From Planctomycetota bacterium (lineage in GTDB: Bacteria; Planctomycetota; Planctomycetia; Pirellulales; PALSA-1355), in assembly GCA_003389325.1 (NCBI GenBank), contig QQVE01000046.1, positions 1 to 64,000 of the forward strand: a stretch of 64,000 nt of DNA, in the 5' to 3' direction. Every line of letters begins with the position of its first letter. The first letter of the stretch is position 1. This document shows positions 40,881 to 49,955 of the stretch, in pieces. The translations under genes were made by a program, and so were the position numbers. Below the pieces are notes generated by a model. That model had not been told where the DNA came from. It made no database searches and was given only the letters and a program-made list of their open reading frames with translations.

Positions 40881-42434
40881 ATGCTGCAGGCTTCGCCGAT
40901 CGACGTCATTGTTCTGCACGCCCGCGACAACGTGTGTGTGGCCACGCGCGATCTGCCGTCCGGCACGCGCGTGACCGTCGGCGACCACACGGTCGAGCTC
41001 AGCGAGCCAGTACGACTGGGCCACAAGATCGCCCTGATGCCGATCACCAGCGGGGAGCAAGTCTTGAAGTACGGCCAGATCATCGGCTTCGCCACTGCCG
41101 ATATTGCTCCCGGTGCGTGGATTCATACCCACAATCTCGCCGCCGGCGCGTTCGATCGCGACTACGCCGCCAGCACCGAAGTGCCGCCTGACCCCGAGCG
41201 GCTCACCGGGTTGTCGTTCGAGGGCTATCGCCGCCCGGATCGCAAGCCGGGAACGCGCAACTACGTGGCGGTGATCTCGACGGTGAACTGCTCGGCCACG
41301 GTCAGCAAGGCGGTGGCGGCGCGCTTCGGCGGCGACGCCCTGCGCGACTATCCCAACGTCGACGGCGTGGTGGCCTTTACGCACGGCGGCGGCTGCGGCA
41401 TGCAGTTCGGCGGCGAAGGACACGCCACGCTCAACCGCGTGCTCGGCGGCATCGCCCGGCATCCCAACATCGGCGGTTACGTGATCATCGGCCTGGGCTG
41501 CGAAACCGCCTCGCTCGGCTACCTGCTCGACGATCAGAAGCTCGTGCAGATCGGCGGCGGCTCGCCATCCAATGCCAAGCGCCCGCCGGTGCTCAGCATG
41601 CAGGACGCGGGCGGCACGCCCAAGACGATCGAGGCCGCTTGCCGCCTGGTCGAACAGATTCTGCCGCAAGCGAACGACGTGCGGCGCGAATCGTTTCCGC
41701 TTGCGGAGTTGATTCTCGGCACCAACTGCGGCGGCTCCGACGGCAACTCGGGCATCACGGCCAACCCGGCATTGGGCGTGGCCAGCGATATGATCGTGGC
41801 CGCCGGCGGCACGGTCGTGCTGGGCGAAACGACCGAGATCTACGGCGCTGAACAACTGCTCACTCGCCGAGCCCGCACGCCCGAGGTGGCCCAAAAGCTA
41901 GTCGACCGCATCCGCTGGTGGGAATGGTACACCGGTCTGTTCGGCTGCACGCCGGACAACAATCCCTCGCCGGGCAACAAGGAAGGCGGCCTGACCACGA
42001 TCTACGAGAAGTCGTTGGGCGCCATCGCCAAAGCCGGCGGCACGGCTCTCTCGGAAGTTTACCAGTACGCCGAGCCGGTTACGGCTTCGGGCTTCGTGGT
42101 GATGGACACGCCGGGCCTCGACCCGGTGAGCGTGACCGGCATCGTGGCCGGCGGCGCCCAGGTGATGGTGTTCACCACCGGCCGCGGCAGTTGTTTCGGC
42201 TGCAAGCCCACGCCGTCGATCAAGGTGTCCACGAACACGCCGATGTACCAGCGGATGATCGACGACATGGACCTCGACGCCGGCCAAATCCTCGCCGGCC
42301 AGAGCGTCGACTCTGTCGGCCGCCAGATCCTCGACGAGATCATCGCCGTAGCCAGCGGCAAGAAAACCAAGAGCGAACAGCACGGCATCGGCCAGGAGGA
42401 GTTCGTGCCGTGGAACATTGGACCGACGCTGTAG
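40881..42434 (+). CDS. UxaA-family dehydratase (altronate/galactarate dehydratase-like)
   Basis: 517 aa. N-terminal SAF domain (about 1-95: VATRDLPSGTRVTVGDHTV, HTHNLAAGAF) fused to the catalytic UxaA domain: GYRRPDRKPGTRNYVAVIST, THGGGCGMQFGG, GLGCETASLGYLL, GTNCGGSDGNSGITANPALG and TTGRGSCFGCKPTPSIKVS. Family members dehydrate altronate, galactarate or similar sugar acids with bound Fe. The actual sugar acid is unknown because no other hexuronate genes are near. The ATG at 40881 is chosen for GGGGAG about 7 nt upstream and a natural SAF start; the open frame extends to 40812. Confidence 0.9.
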   Translation: MLQASPIDVIVLHARDNVCVATRDLPSGTRVTVGDHTVELSEPVRLGHKIALMPITSGEQVLKYGQIIGFATADIAPGAWIHTHNLAAGAFDRDYAASTEVPPDPERLTGLSFEGYRRPDRKPGTRNYVAVISTVNCSATVSKAVAARFGGDALRDYPNVDGVVAFTHGGGCGMQFGGEGHATLNRVLGGIARHPNIGGYVIIGLGCETASLGYLLDDQKLVQIGGGSPSNAKRPPVLSMQDAGGTPKTIEAACRLVEQILPQANDVRRESFPLAELILGTNCGGSDGNSGITANPALGVASDMIVAAGGTVVLGETTEIYGAEQLLTRRARTPEVAQKLVDRIRWWEWYTGLFGCTPDNNPSPGNKEGGLTTIYEKSLGAIAKAGGTALSEVYQYAEPVTASGFVVMDTPGLDPVSVTGIVAGGAQVMVFTTGRGSCFGCKPTPSIKVSTNTPMYQRMIDDMDLDAGQILAGQSVDSVGRQILDEIIAVASGKKTKSEQHGIGQEEFVPWNIGPTL

Positions 42435-42435
42435 A

Positions 42436-42518
42436 GTAGCCGGCTCACTCCGTGAGCCGTTGCAGCGATTGGGCTGACAACACTTCCTGCATTTCAACTC
42501 GCGGAGTGAGCCGGCTAC
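42436..42518. repeat. 17-bp inverted repeat after the UxaA gene
   Basis: GTAGCCGGCTCACTCCG (42436-42452) and its exact reverse complement (42502-42518) flank 49 nt of spacer. No T-run follows, so it is not a standard terminator. It lies in a 136-nt gap between UxaA and the AhpD-like gene. Confidence 0.7.
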
Positions 42519-42570
42519 ATAGAGAACATCGCGGCTGCGCCGCAGCAAGCAAACCAACCAGGGGAAGACA

Positions 42571-43086
42571 ATGCTCCGCACACTCCTGCGTCGCAAACTC
42601 GATTCGGAAGAAAAGAAGCTGGGCGTGTCGGTCGACTATTTGCGCCACGTGTTGGACGTGTCGCCGTCGGCGTTCATGCGGTTCGCGGCGATTATGCCGT
42701 TTGCCAACAGCCGCAAGGTGCTGCCGAAGGAAGCCTGGTTCGTGGCCCAAATCCTGGTACTGCAGCAGGAAGACTGCGGCCCGTGCCTGCAGATCGGCGT
42801 GAACCAGGCCCGGCAAGCCGCTGTCGATCCGGAACTGGTGCGGGCGGCGCTGGCGGGCAATCTCGAGGCCATGCCGCCGGAGCTGGCCGACGTGTATCGC
42901 TTCGCCCAGGCAGTGAGCAACCCGACCGGCGACGACGGCGGATTGCGCGAAGCGCTGCGTAAGCGCTACGGCGAGCGGGGCCTGATCGAGCTGGCCTATG
43001 CGATCGCATCCGCCCGAATTCCACCGACGGTGAAGCGCTGCCTGGGCTACGCGGAAAGCTGCAGCGCGGCCCCGGTCGAGGTATGA
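42571..43086 (+). CDS. AhpD/carboxymuconolactone decarboxylase-like protein
   Basis: 171 aa, all-helical, with the redox-type motif EDCGPCLQIGVNQAR (Cys-x-x-Cys near residues 70-73) of the AhpD/CMD fold, and EALRKRYGERGLIELAYAIA in the second half. AhpD-like members act as thiol-disulfide reductases or peroxidases. AGGGGA lies 5 nt before the ATG. It stands alone between UxaA and the TPR protein, so its partner is not visible. Confidence 0.8.
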   Translation: MLRTLLRRKLDSEEKKLGVSVDYLRHVLDVSPSAFMRFAAIMPFANSRKVLPKEAWFVAQILVLQQEDCGPCLQIGVNQARQAAVDPELVRAALAGNLEAMPPELADVYRFAQAVSNPTGDDGGLREALRKRYGERGLIELAYAIASARIPPTVKRCLGYAESCSAAPVEV

Positions 43087-43235
43087 GGTTCGGCCCAAGG
43101 AAATTGACGCCGCTGTTGCGAGCTTGATTGGCTGCCAGCGTCAAGCGAAGTGCGTGTGCTGACGTCGATTGTTGATGGCACGCGTGCGGCCCATTCTAAT
43201 TGGGGCGACTGTCGAAATACGGAAGGGCCAAACCC

Positions 43236-44366
43236 ATGTACGACTTTCTTCTCACGGCGACTGATGCCGCTGGCGAGCGGGCCACCCACCGCGTGGCTGC
43301 CGATAGCGCCGCCGACGCGCACGCCAAGCTCGAGGCCCAGGGCTACCGCGAGATTGTCCTGCACACCGACGACGCCAGCGCAGCAACTCCGCAGGTGCCG
43401 GGTTTCGATCCCTCGACTGTCGCACCGAAAGACCAAGTCGAGGCGCGCGACCTCTCGACCTTTGCTTTCTTTCTGTTCCTCTACAAGAAGCTGGCGATAA
43501 AGTCGGCAGCGCTGGAAATGATCGCCGTCGTCTACCTGGGTTACAAGCTGTACGCCTGGCAGCCGCTGGGCATCGCCGGCTATTGTGCCATCGCGGTGTT
43601 GTTGTTGCCGGCGGCAATCGCGGCCTGGGCAAGTCTCTTCGGCCTGCAGCGAAAGTACGATTTGCTGGTCGATGCCTCGGCCTGGGGACGCTGGTCGGAA
43701 GTGCTCGAGCGTACGCCGCCGCTGCGTGGCAAGGTGCCCGAGCTTGAGCTCGACACCCGCGAAGCGATCGCCCTGGCGGGGCTGGGCCGTTTGGACGAGG
43801 GACTCGAACGCTTGCGTCCCCACGAGCACGGCGGCGATTCGCCGCGGTGGATGGTGCTCGGCCGGTTGTCCGAAGTGTACGAGACAGCTAACCAGCACGA
43901 CGAAGCACTGCGTTGCATGCGCGAGGCCTACGAGTTGGATCCCGACAACCCGACGCTCGAGCTCGACTACGCGATGGCCTTGCTTAAGAACGAACAAGAC
44001 CCGCAACTTGCCGCCCAGCTCATCCAGTCTGCGGAAAAGAGACGCTTGAGCGACTTGCTGCAGCTATTTCTGCCGTTCATCAAGGGGCTGTTCTGCCTCA
44101 ACACCGGGCAGGACGGCAAAGCAGTGGAAACCCTCAACGAAGCCCGCAAAAAGCTCGAGCCCTTAGCGCCCGGGGCGCCGCTGGTACGTCAGATTCTCGA
44201 CATCAACGCCGCGTACCAGGCCATCGCCCACGTCCGCACTGGCCGCCGCGACCTGGCGCTGAAACTTGCCGAGCCGGCCCGCAACCGCCTGCAGGCCATC
44301 AACAACCAGCGCCTGCTCGCCAAGCTCGATGCAGCGCTGGGTCCGCAGGGTTCCGGGGTCGCGTAG
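43236..44366 (+). CDS. membrane TPR protein
   Basis: 376 aa from ATG 43236 (GGAAGGG about 9 nt upstream; the frame extends to a TTG at 43200). A short alpha/beta N-terminal domain (MYDFLLTATDAAGERATHR, QGYREIVLHTDD) is followed by two adjacent transmembrane helices (about residues 90-135). The C-terminal half has tetratricopeptide-like repeats (for example YETANQHDEALRCMREAYEL). No enzymatic motif. The layout suggests a scaffold whose TPR part lies on one side of the membrane. Confidence 0.75.
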   Translation: MYDFLLTATDAAGERATHRVAADSAADAHAKLEAQGYREIVLHTDDASAATPQVPGFDPSTVAPKDQVEARDLSTFAFFLFLYKKLAIKSAALEMIAVVYLGYKLYAWQPLGIAGYCAIAVLLLPAAIAAWASLFGLQRKYDLLVDASAWGRWSEVLERTPPLRGKVPELELDTREAIALAGLGRLDEGLERLRPHEHGGDSPRWMVLGRLSEVYETANQHDEALRCMREAYELDPDNPTLELDYAMALLKNEQDPQLAAQLIQSAEKRRLSDLLQLFLPFIKGLFCLNTGQDGKAVETLNEARKKLEPLAPGAPLVRQILDINAAYQAIAHVRTGRRDLALKLAEPARNRLQAINNQRLLAKLDAALGPQGSGVA

Positions 44367-44397
44367 AGCCAGCCGCATCAGCTTTGGGAGTGCCGCG

Positions 44398-44714
44398 ATG
44401 AACGACGAGCAAACGTGCCTGCTGCAGGAACTCGTGGAGTGAACCAGGAACACCTGGCGCTTGCGAAACAGCAGCACGAAGAACTGCAGCAGTTCCGGCA
44501 AACGACTCTCGCCGCTCAGCGCTCCGCAATCCGCATGCAAAGAATTGCATTCGGCGTGCTTGTGGTCGTGCTGCTGCTCTTGGTGGTGATCGTCATGCTT
44601 GCACCGCGCCTGAGGCGATCCGCCCCGCCGGCCCAACCCCTTCCCCAGGAGTTCGACGAGCCGGTGGAGTTGACGCGGGCCTCACGCGAATCGCTACGCG
44701 TACCCGCCGTTTGA
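44398..44714 (+). pseudogene. frameshifted small membrane-protein gene
   Basis: A good start, ATG 44398 with GGGAG 7 nt upstream, reads MNDEQTCLLQELVE and then stops (TGA 44440-44442). Read one base back from 44439, the sequence goes on as VNQEHLALAKQQHEELQQ, a coiled coil, then one transmembrane helix (IAFGVLVVVLLLLVVIVMLA) and a short tail ending VPAV. Joining GAG and GTG by one extra G restores a single ~105-aa protein. This is a one-base deletion in a real gene, a -1 frameshift site, or a sequencing error. The downstream frame alone opens at 44415 with alternative start codons but lacks a good ribosome site. Confidence 0.6.
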
Positions 44715-44801
44715 CGCTCCACCACCCATCTGCTAGCCTGACTGGCTTGCTAACCCGCCCCATGGCCTTCCTCCCTCAAACCGCGTTTTGCTGAATTCCC
44801 C

Positions 44802-45893
44802 ATGGCACACGAAGTTACGTTGATCACCGGTGACGGTACGGGTCCCGAGCTGGCTGCGGCTGCGCGGAAGTGCATCGACGCCACGGGCGTCAAAATCACG
44901 TGGGACGAGCAGGAGGCCGGCGTCGACGTGATGGAACGGGTCGGCACGCCGCTTCCCGATGGCGTGATGGAAAGCGTCCGCCGCACCAAGTGTGCGCTCA
45001 AGGCCCCCATCACCACGCCGGTCGGCACCGGGTTTCGCAGCATCAACGTGCATCTGCGGCAAGCGCTAGGGCTGTTTGCCTGCATCCGCCCCTGCAAGCA
45101 ATACAAGGGTGTCCGCTCCTACTTCTCGTCGCTGCCGGTCGACCTGGTCGTCGTGCGCGAAAACACTGAAGACCTCTATGCCGGCATCGAATTCGAGCAG
45201 GGCCAGAAGGAAACCGGCGAACTGATCGAGGCGATCAACAAGCTTTCCGAGCGGAAGGTTAAGACGCCGGCCAGCGAAACCGGCATCTCGATCAAGCCGA
45301 TCAGCGTCTCGGGCACCGAGCGGATCGTGAAGTGCGCCTTCGACTATGCCCGTGAGAACGGCCGCAAGAAGGTCACCTGCGTGCACAAGGCCAACATCAT
45401 GAAGCACACCGACGGGCTGTGGCTCGACGTGGCGCGGAACGTGGCCAAAGAATACACCGACATCGAGTTCGAAGATCGCATCGTCGACAACATGTGCATG
45501 CAGTTGGTACAAAAACCCGAGCTGTACGACGTGATGGTGCTGCAGAACCTGTACGGCGACATCTTGAGCGACCTGGCCGCTGGCATTGTCGGCGGTCTGG
45601 GCGTCGCCCCGGGTGCCAATATCGGTCCCGATGGGGCGGTCTTTGAAGCCACGCACGGCAGCGCTCCCAAGTACAAGGGACAGAACAAGGTCAACCCCAC
45701 GGCCCTGATCCTCTCCGGCATGCTGATGCTCCGCTACTTGAAGGAGACCGACGCGGCCGACCGGCTCGAGAAGGCCGTGGCCGACGTAATTGCCGAAGGC
45801 AAAGACGTCACCTATGATCTGAAGGCCGACCGCGACGACCCCAGCGCCGTCGGCACCCGCGAGATGGCCGAGGCCATCTGCAAGAAGCTGTAA
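44802..45893 (+). CDS. isocitrate dehydrogenase, NAD-type (IDH/IMDH family)
   Basis: 363 aa. The family substrate and metal motifs are present: [68 protein letters not shown] and [17 protein letters not shown]. Length and [10 protein letters not shown] point to NAD-dependent isocitrate dehydrogenase rather than isopropylmalate dehydrogenase, which differs in the substrate loop; homoisocitrate dehydrogenase remains possible. It makes 2-oxoglutarate in the TCA cycle. No ribosome site is obvious before the ATG at 44802. It precedes the LPS cluster but has no functional tie to it. Confidence 0.88.
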   Translation: MAHEVTLITGDGTGPELAAAARKCIDATGVKITWDEQEAGVDVMERVGTPLPDGVMESVRRTKCALKAPITTPVGTGFRSINVHLRQALGLFACIRPCKQYKGVRSYFSSLPVDLVVVRENTEDLYAGIEFEQGQKETGELIEAINKLSERKVKTPASETGISIKPISVSGTERIVKCAFDYARENGRKKVTCVHKANIMKHTDGLWLDVARNVAKEYTDIEFEDRIVDNMCMQLVQKPELYDVMVLQNLYGDILSDLAAGIVGGLGVAPGANIGPDGAVFEATHGSAPKYKGQNKVNPTALILSGMLMLRYLKETDAADRLEKAVADVIAEGKDVTYDLKADRDDPSAVGTREMAEAICKKL

Positions 45894-45958
45894 TCGGCAA
45901 CAAGCTGTAGACGGCCGGTGCGCAACCTAATGGAACGCACGCAACGGATGGCGAACTC

Positions 45959-47026
45959 TTGCTGAGCCCGTCAGCATTTCGAGATCTGGCGAGCGGCCGC
46001 CGCCGCGGCCTGGCGGCCTCCCTCTCGCGCTGCCTGATGCGCACGCTCGAAGTGCCCTACACCGCTGCCGTCCGACTGCGCAACTGGCGTTACGACACCG
46101 GGCGATCCCAAATCCACCGCGTCGACGTGCCCGTTGTCAGCGTCGGCAATATCACGCTGGGTGGCACGGGGAAGACGCCCACGGTCGAGTGGATTGTCCG
46201 CTGGTTCAGCGATCAGAACGTGCGCGTGGGCATCCTCAGCCGCGGCTACGGCGCTCAGGATGGCCGACCCAACGACGAGGCTCTCGAGCTGGCCGAAAAG
46301 CTCCCCGGCGTGCCACACGTACAAGATCCCGATCGCGTTCGCGGCGCCCGACGGGCCATTGAAGAGTTCGGTTGCCAACTACTGGTGCTCGACGACGGCT
46401 TCCAGCATCGCCGATTGGCTCGCGACTTCGACCTGGTGCTCGTCGACGCGCTCGAGCCTTTCGGACTCGAGCACGTCGTGCCCCGCGGCACACTGCGCGA
46501 GCCACTCGCCGGCTGGTCGCGGGCCAGCGCGCTGATGCTCACCCGGACCGAGCTCGCCGATGATGATGAGCGTTCCGCCATCCGCCGTCGGGCTGCCCGG
46601 CTTGCTCCGCAGGCCATTTGGTTGGAAGCGACCCACTGTCCGCAGGCATTGCGCTCGCCAGGCGGTGCCGAGCAGCCGCTGGAGAGCCTCGCCGGGCAGC
46701 GAATTCTCACGTTTTGCGGCATCGGCAACCCCGCGGGCTTTCGCCATTCGCTCGCTGGATGTCACTACGACATCGTCGCCTCTCGCGAATTCGCCGACCA
46801 CATGGCCTACACGCCCGAGAGCGTTCATGAACTGGCCAGATGGTCCGACGGCCAGGAGGCGGCCGCCGTGGTCTGCACGCACAAAGACCTGGTGAAGGTC
46901 GGCCCCACGTGGTCGGGCACCAAGCCGCTGTTGGCGCTTTCGGGCCGACTGCAGATCGTCGTCGGCCAGGCGGTGCTGGAAGCTCAGCTTGAACCACTGG
47001 TGCGCCGCGCCCTCGAGCGTCGCTAG
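45959..47026 (+). CDS. lpxK: tetraacyldisaccharide 4'-kinase
   Basis: 355 aa. LpxK phosphorylates the 4'-position of tetraacyldisaccharide-1-phosphate to give lipid IVA at the inner membrane. The N-terminal segment (SGRRRGLAASLSRCLMR, LEVPYTAAVRLRNWRYDTG) is family-typical, then the P-loop VGNITLGGTGKTPTVEW, GILSRGYGAQDGRPNDEA and DDGFQHRRLARDFDLVLVDA. The only in-frame start before this region is the TTG at 45959, because a stop lies at 45908; a TTG start is accepted. First gene of the LPS cluster. Confidence 0.9.
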   Translation: MLSPSAFRDLASGRRRGLAASLSRCLMRTLEVPYTAAVRLRNWRYDTGRSQIHRVDVPVVSVGNITLGGTGKTPTVEWIVRWFSDQNVRVGILSRGYGAQDGRPNDEALELAEKLPGVPHVQDPDRVRGARRAIEEFGCQLLVLDDGFQHRRLARDFDLVLVDALEPFGLEHVVPRGTLREPLAGWSRASALMLTRTELADDDERSAIRRRAARLAPQAIWLEATHCPQALRSPGGAEQPLESLAGQRILTFCGIGNPAGFRHSLAGCHYDIVASREFADHMAYTPESVHELARWSDGQEAAAVVCTHKDLVKVGPTWSGTKPLLALSGRLQIVVGQAVLEAQLEPLVRRALERR

Positions 47027-47108
47027 CACGCGTGCGACCCCTCGTGGTCCACGCTCGAGCACGACCGCTATTGGTCGGATCGCGGCCGGCCGGGTATCTT
47101 GCCCCGCC

Positions 47109-48227
47109 ATGAACCGCCCCGAAATCGCGCTATTGATGTCCACCTACGAGCGGCCCGCGCATCTGCGCCGGGCACTGGAGTCGATTGCCTTGCAGGAAGG
47201 GGTCGACGGGCGGATGGAGTTGGTCGTTACCGACGACGGCTCGACCGACGAGACGCCGAGAATCGTCGAGGAGTTTGCCGGCCGCGTGCCGTTCCGCGTG
47301 GGCTTCACCACGCACGAGCACACGACGTTCCGCCTCTCGCGCTGCCGCAACGAGGGCGCGGCCGCCAGCACGGCTCCCTACCTGTTGTTTCTGGACGGCG
47401 ATTGCGTGCTGCCGCGCGATCACGTGGCGGTCCACCTGGCCAAGCGGCGAGAAGGCACCGTCATGGCCGGCGACTTTTGCCGGCTGGATCAGGAGACGTC
47501 GGACCGCGTTACGGTCGAGACCATCCGCTCCGGCGAGTTCCCGAAATGGGCCCCGCAATCCGAACTCAAGCGGCTCAAGAAGCTCGACCGCTCGGCCCGC
47601 TTCTATCGGCTGATTCACCATCCGACTAAGCCCAAGATCATCGGCAATAACGTGGGCATCTGGCGCGAGGACTACCAGCGCGTCAACGGATACGACGAGA
47701 ACTTCCAGGGCTGGGGGTGCGAAGACGACGATCTGCGGCATCGACTGCGCCGCTCGGGCGTCGGCGTGGCGTCGATCCTCCGCTGGACGCACACCTACCA
47801 CCTGTGGCACCCCACCGACACGACGGCTCCGGCCCACTGGAAAGAAGGCGCCAACGTCGCGTACCTGCTCCGCAAAGGCGGCCTAACGCGTTGCCGCAAC
47901 GGCCTGGTGAAGCGCGGTGTCGACGATCTGTCGGTACGCGTCGTGGGCAAACCCGCGTGCGCGCACCCCGTGGTCGAACTCGTGGCGCGACGTTTCTCGC
48001 GGTTGCCGGTCGAGCGACCCGAAGTGGAGATTCTGCTGCTGCCGGGCGACGGCCGTTTCAGCGGGCATGCCGATTGCAACGTGCTGGTGGCACTTGAGCC
48101 CGAGGCCGCCCGTTCGCGCGCCGCGCGGCATGCTCATCTGCTGGTTGGCCCGGCCGGCGGCGTCGACAGCACCCGTCCCCACTTCGCCCTCGACCAGTTC
48201 GAGCAGGCCCTGGCCGCGGTCGCGTGA
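47109..48227 (+). CDS. GT2-family glycosyltransferase with galactosyltransferase-type C-domain
   Basis: 372 aa from ATG 47109. The GT-A opening is IALLMSTYERPAHLRRALES, nucleotide-binding VVTDDGSTDETPRIV, and the metal-binding DxD in LLFLDGDCVLP. The second half has NGYDENFQGWGCEDDDLRHR, characteristic of the galactosyltransferase C-terminal domain. About 130 further residues after residue 240 have no recognised fold. Lying between lpxK and hldE, it should add a sugar to the lipid A core or an associated glycan. Confidence 0.85.
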   Translation: MNRPEIALLMSTYERPAHLRRALESIALQEGVDGRMELVVTDDGSTDETPRIVEEFAGRVPFRVGFTTHEHTTFRLSRCRNEGAAASTAPYLLFLDGDCVLPRDHVAVHLAKRREGTVMAGDFCRLDQETSDRVTVETIRSGEFPKWAPQSELKRLKKLDRSARFYRLIHHPTKPKIIGNNVGIWREDYQRVNGYDENFQGWGCEDDDLRHRLRRSGVGVASILRWTHTYHLWHPTDTTAPAHWKEGANVAYLLRKGGLTRCRNGLVKRGVDDLSVRVVGKPACAHPVVELVARRFSRLPVERPEVEILLLPGDGRFSGHADCNVLVALEPEAARSRAARHAHLLVGPAGGVDSTRPHFALDQFEQALAAVA

Positions 48228-48269
48228 TCGAGCGCAGATTTTGTGCTCTGCATGCGTCCGAATCCGCTA

Positions 48270-48298
48270 TTGCTCGTGTCGGCCCATCGGTCCATAAT
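48270..48298 (+). promoter_or_regulatory. candidate promoter of hldE
   Basis: TTGCTC (48270-48275), 17 nt, then CATAAT (48293-48298, 5 of 6 match). It lies about 97 nt before the hldE start in a 167-nt gap, the largest gap within the LPS cluster. Confidence 0.45.
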
Positions 48299-48394
48299 CC
48301 CCGACCGCCCGCCGCGCTTTTTTTCGACGATGCCTGCTAGCAGCTTTTGAAGTGCGCACACAGCGGCGTTTACTCATTAGGACAAGGAAGGCCT

Positions 48395-49951
48395 ATGAGT
48401 CTCCACGATCTTGCGCATTTGACCGACGACCTGGGCTGCCCGAAGGTTCTGGTTGTCGGTGACCTGATTCTGGATCGCTACACCTGGGGCGATGCTCAGC
48501 GCGTCAGCCAGGAAGCCCCGGTGATCGTGCTGCGATCCGACCGCCGCGAAGCCCGCCCCGGCGGCGCGGCCAATGTGGCCAACATGCTGCTGGGCCTGGG
48601 AGCCGAGGTGAGCTGTGTCGGCGTCGTCGGCGACGATGCCGCCGGAGGCCAACTGCGGCAGATGCTCATCGACGCCGGTGCCGAGTGCCGGGCCGTGGTC
48701 GGCGATGAGTCGCGCCCCACCTCGACCAAGGAACGTTTTATCGGCCGCGCCGGGAGCCGCCATCCCAGCCAGATCCTCCGCGTCGACCACGAAGTGAACC
48801 ACCCAGTCGATACCTGGCTCGAGAATGATTTGATCAACTGGATCGAGTCGCACGCCGCCTGGCACGATGCGATCCTGATCTCTGACTACGGCAAGGGCGT
48901 GTGCACGCCGCGCGTGTTGCAGGCCGCTATCCAGGCTGCGCGGCTAGTGGCCATTCCCGTCATCGTCGACCCCAGCGTTCACTGCCCGCTGGAACATTAT
49001 CGCGGCGCGACGATGATCAAGCCCAACCGGGCCGAAGCCGAACGCGCGACCGGCATCACCATCAAGAAGCCCGACGATGCGATGGCCGCCGGGAAACACC
49101 TCTGCCAGCAGATCGAGGCGGGTATGGCGCTGGTGACCCTCGACAGCGACGGCATGATGCTGGTCGAGCGCAGCGGCTACGGCGAATTCTTCTCCACGCA
49201 TGCCCGGGCCGTGTACGACATTACTGGGGCAGGCGACATGGTGATGGCCGCGGTGGGACTGTGCCTGGCAGCCGGCACAAGCCCCGACGACGCCGTACGC
49301 CTGGCCAACGTGGCCGCGGGCCTGGAAGTCGAACGAACCGGCGTGTCGGTCGTCGCCCGCGACGAGTTGCGGGCCGAGTTGATCGCCAGCCAGCACGGGG
49401 GCACGACCAAGATTGTCAGCCACGAACACATCGGGCGGATCGCGGGCGAACTGCACAGCCGCGGCCAGTCGATCGTGCTCACCAACGGCTGCTTCGACCT
49501 GCTGCACGTGGGACACGTGGCCTATCTGGAAGAAGCGGCCCGGTTGGCCAACGTGCTGGTGGTGGGCGTCAACAGCGACACCAGCGTCCGCCGCCTCAAG
49601 GGCGAGAGCCGGCCGGTCATCGCCCAAAGCGACCGCGCGGCCATGCTGGCGGCATTGGGCTGCGTCGACTATGTGGTCGTGTTCGACGAAGACACACCGC
49701 ACCGGCTGATCGAAGCGGTGCGCCCCGACGTGCTGGTCAAGGGCGGCACCTACCGGCCCGAGGAAGTCGTGGGGCACGAGATCGTCGAAGCGTACGGCGG
49801 TCAAGTTCGCGTGACCGGCGTCGTCGACGGTATCTCGACGACGAACATTCTGGCCTCGCTGACGCGCGGCGAAACCGTGGCCGCGACCGAAACGAGCGAA
49901 GACGAAGGACCGCAGGTTCATCCTCACCCGAACCTGCGGCGTGCCAGCTAG
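48395..49951 (+). CDS. hldE: bifunctional heptose kinase / ADP-heptose adenylyltransferase
   Basis: 518 aa. HldE phosphorylates D-glycero-beta-D-manno-heptose 7-phosphate at C1 and, after GmhB action, adenylylates the product to ADP-heptose. The N-terminal kinase is PfkB/ribokinase type: VVGDLILDRYTWGDAQRVSQ, RPGGAANVANMLLGLGAEV and anion-hole YDITGAGDMVMAAVGL. The C-terminal nucleotidyltransferase (from about residue 350) has VLTNGCFDLLHVGHVAYLEE and SVRRLKGESRPV. ATG at 48395 has AGGAAGG close upstream. gmhB is four genes downstream, which fits the pathway. Confidence 0.95.
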   Translation: MSLHDLAHLTDDLGCPKVLVVGDLILDRYTWGDAQRVSQEAPVIVLRSDRREARPGGAANVANMLLGLGAEVSCVGVVGDDAAGGQLRQMLIDAGAECRAVVGDESRPTSTKERFIGRAGSRHPSQILRVDHEVNHPVDTWLENDLINWIESHAAWHDAILISDYGKGVCTPRVLQAAIQAARLVAIPVIVDPSVHCPLEHYRGATMIKPNRAEAERATGITIKKPDDAMAAGKHLCQQIEAGMALVTLDSDGMMLVERSGYGEFFSTHARAVYDITGAGDMVMAAVGLCLAAGTSPDDAVRLANVAAGLEVERTGVSVVARDELRAELIASQHGGTTKIVSHEHIGRIAGELHSRGQSIVLTNGCFDLLHVGHVAYLEEAARLANVLVVGVNSDTSVRRLKGESRPVIAQSDRAAMLAALGCVDYVVVFDEDTPHRLIEAVRPDVLVKGGTYRPEEVVGHEIVEAYGGQVRVTGVVDGISTTNILASLTRGETVAATETSEDEGPQVHPHPNLRRAS

Positions 49952-49955
49952 CGTC

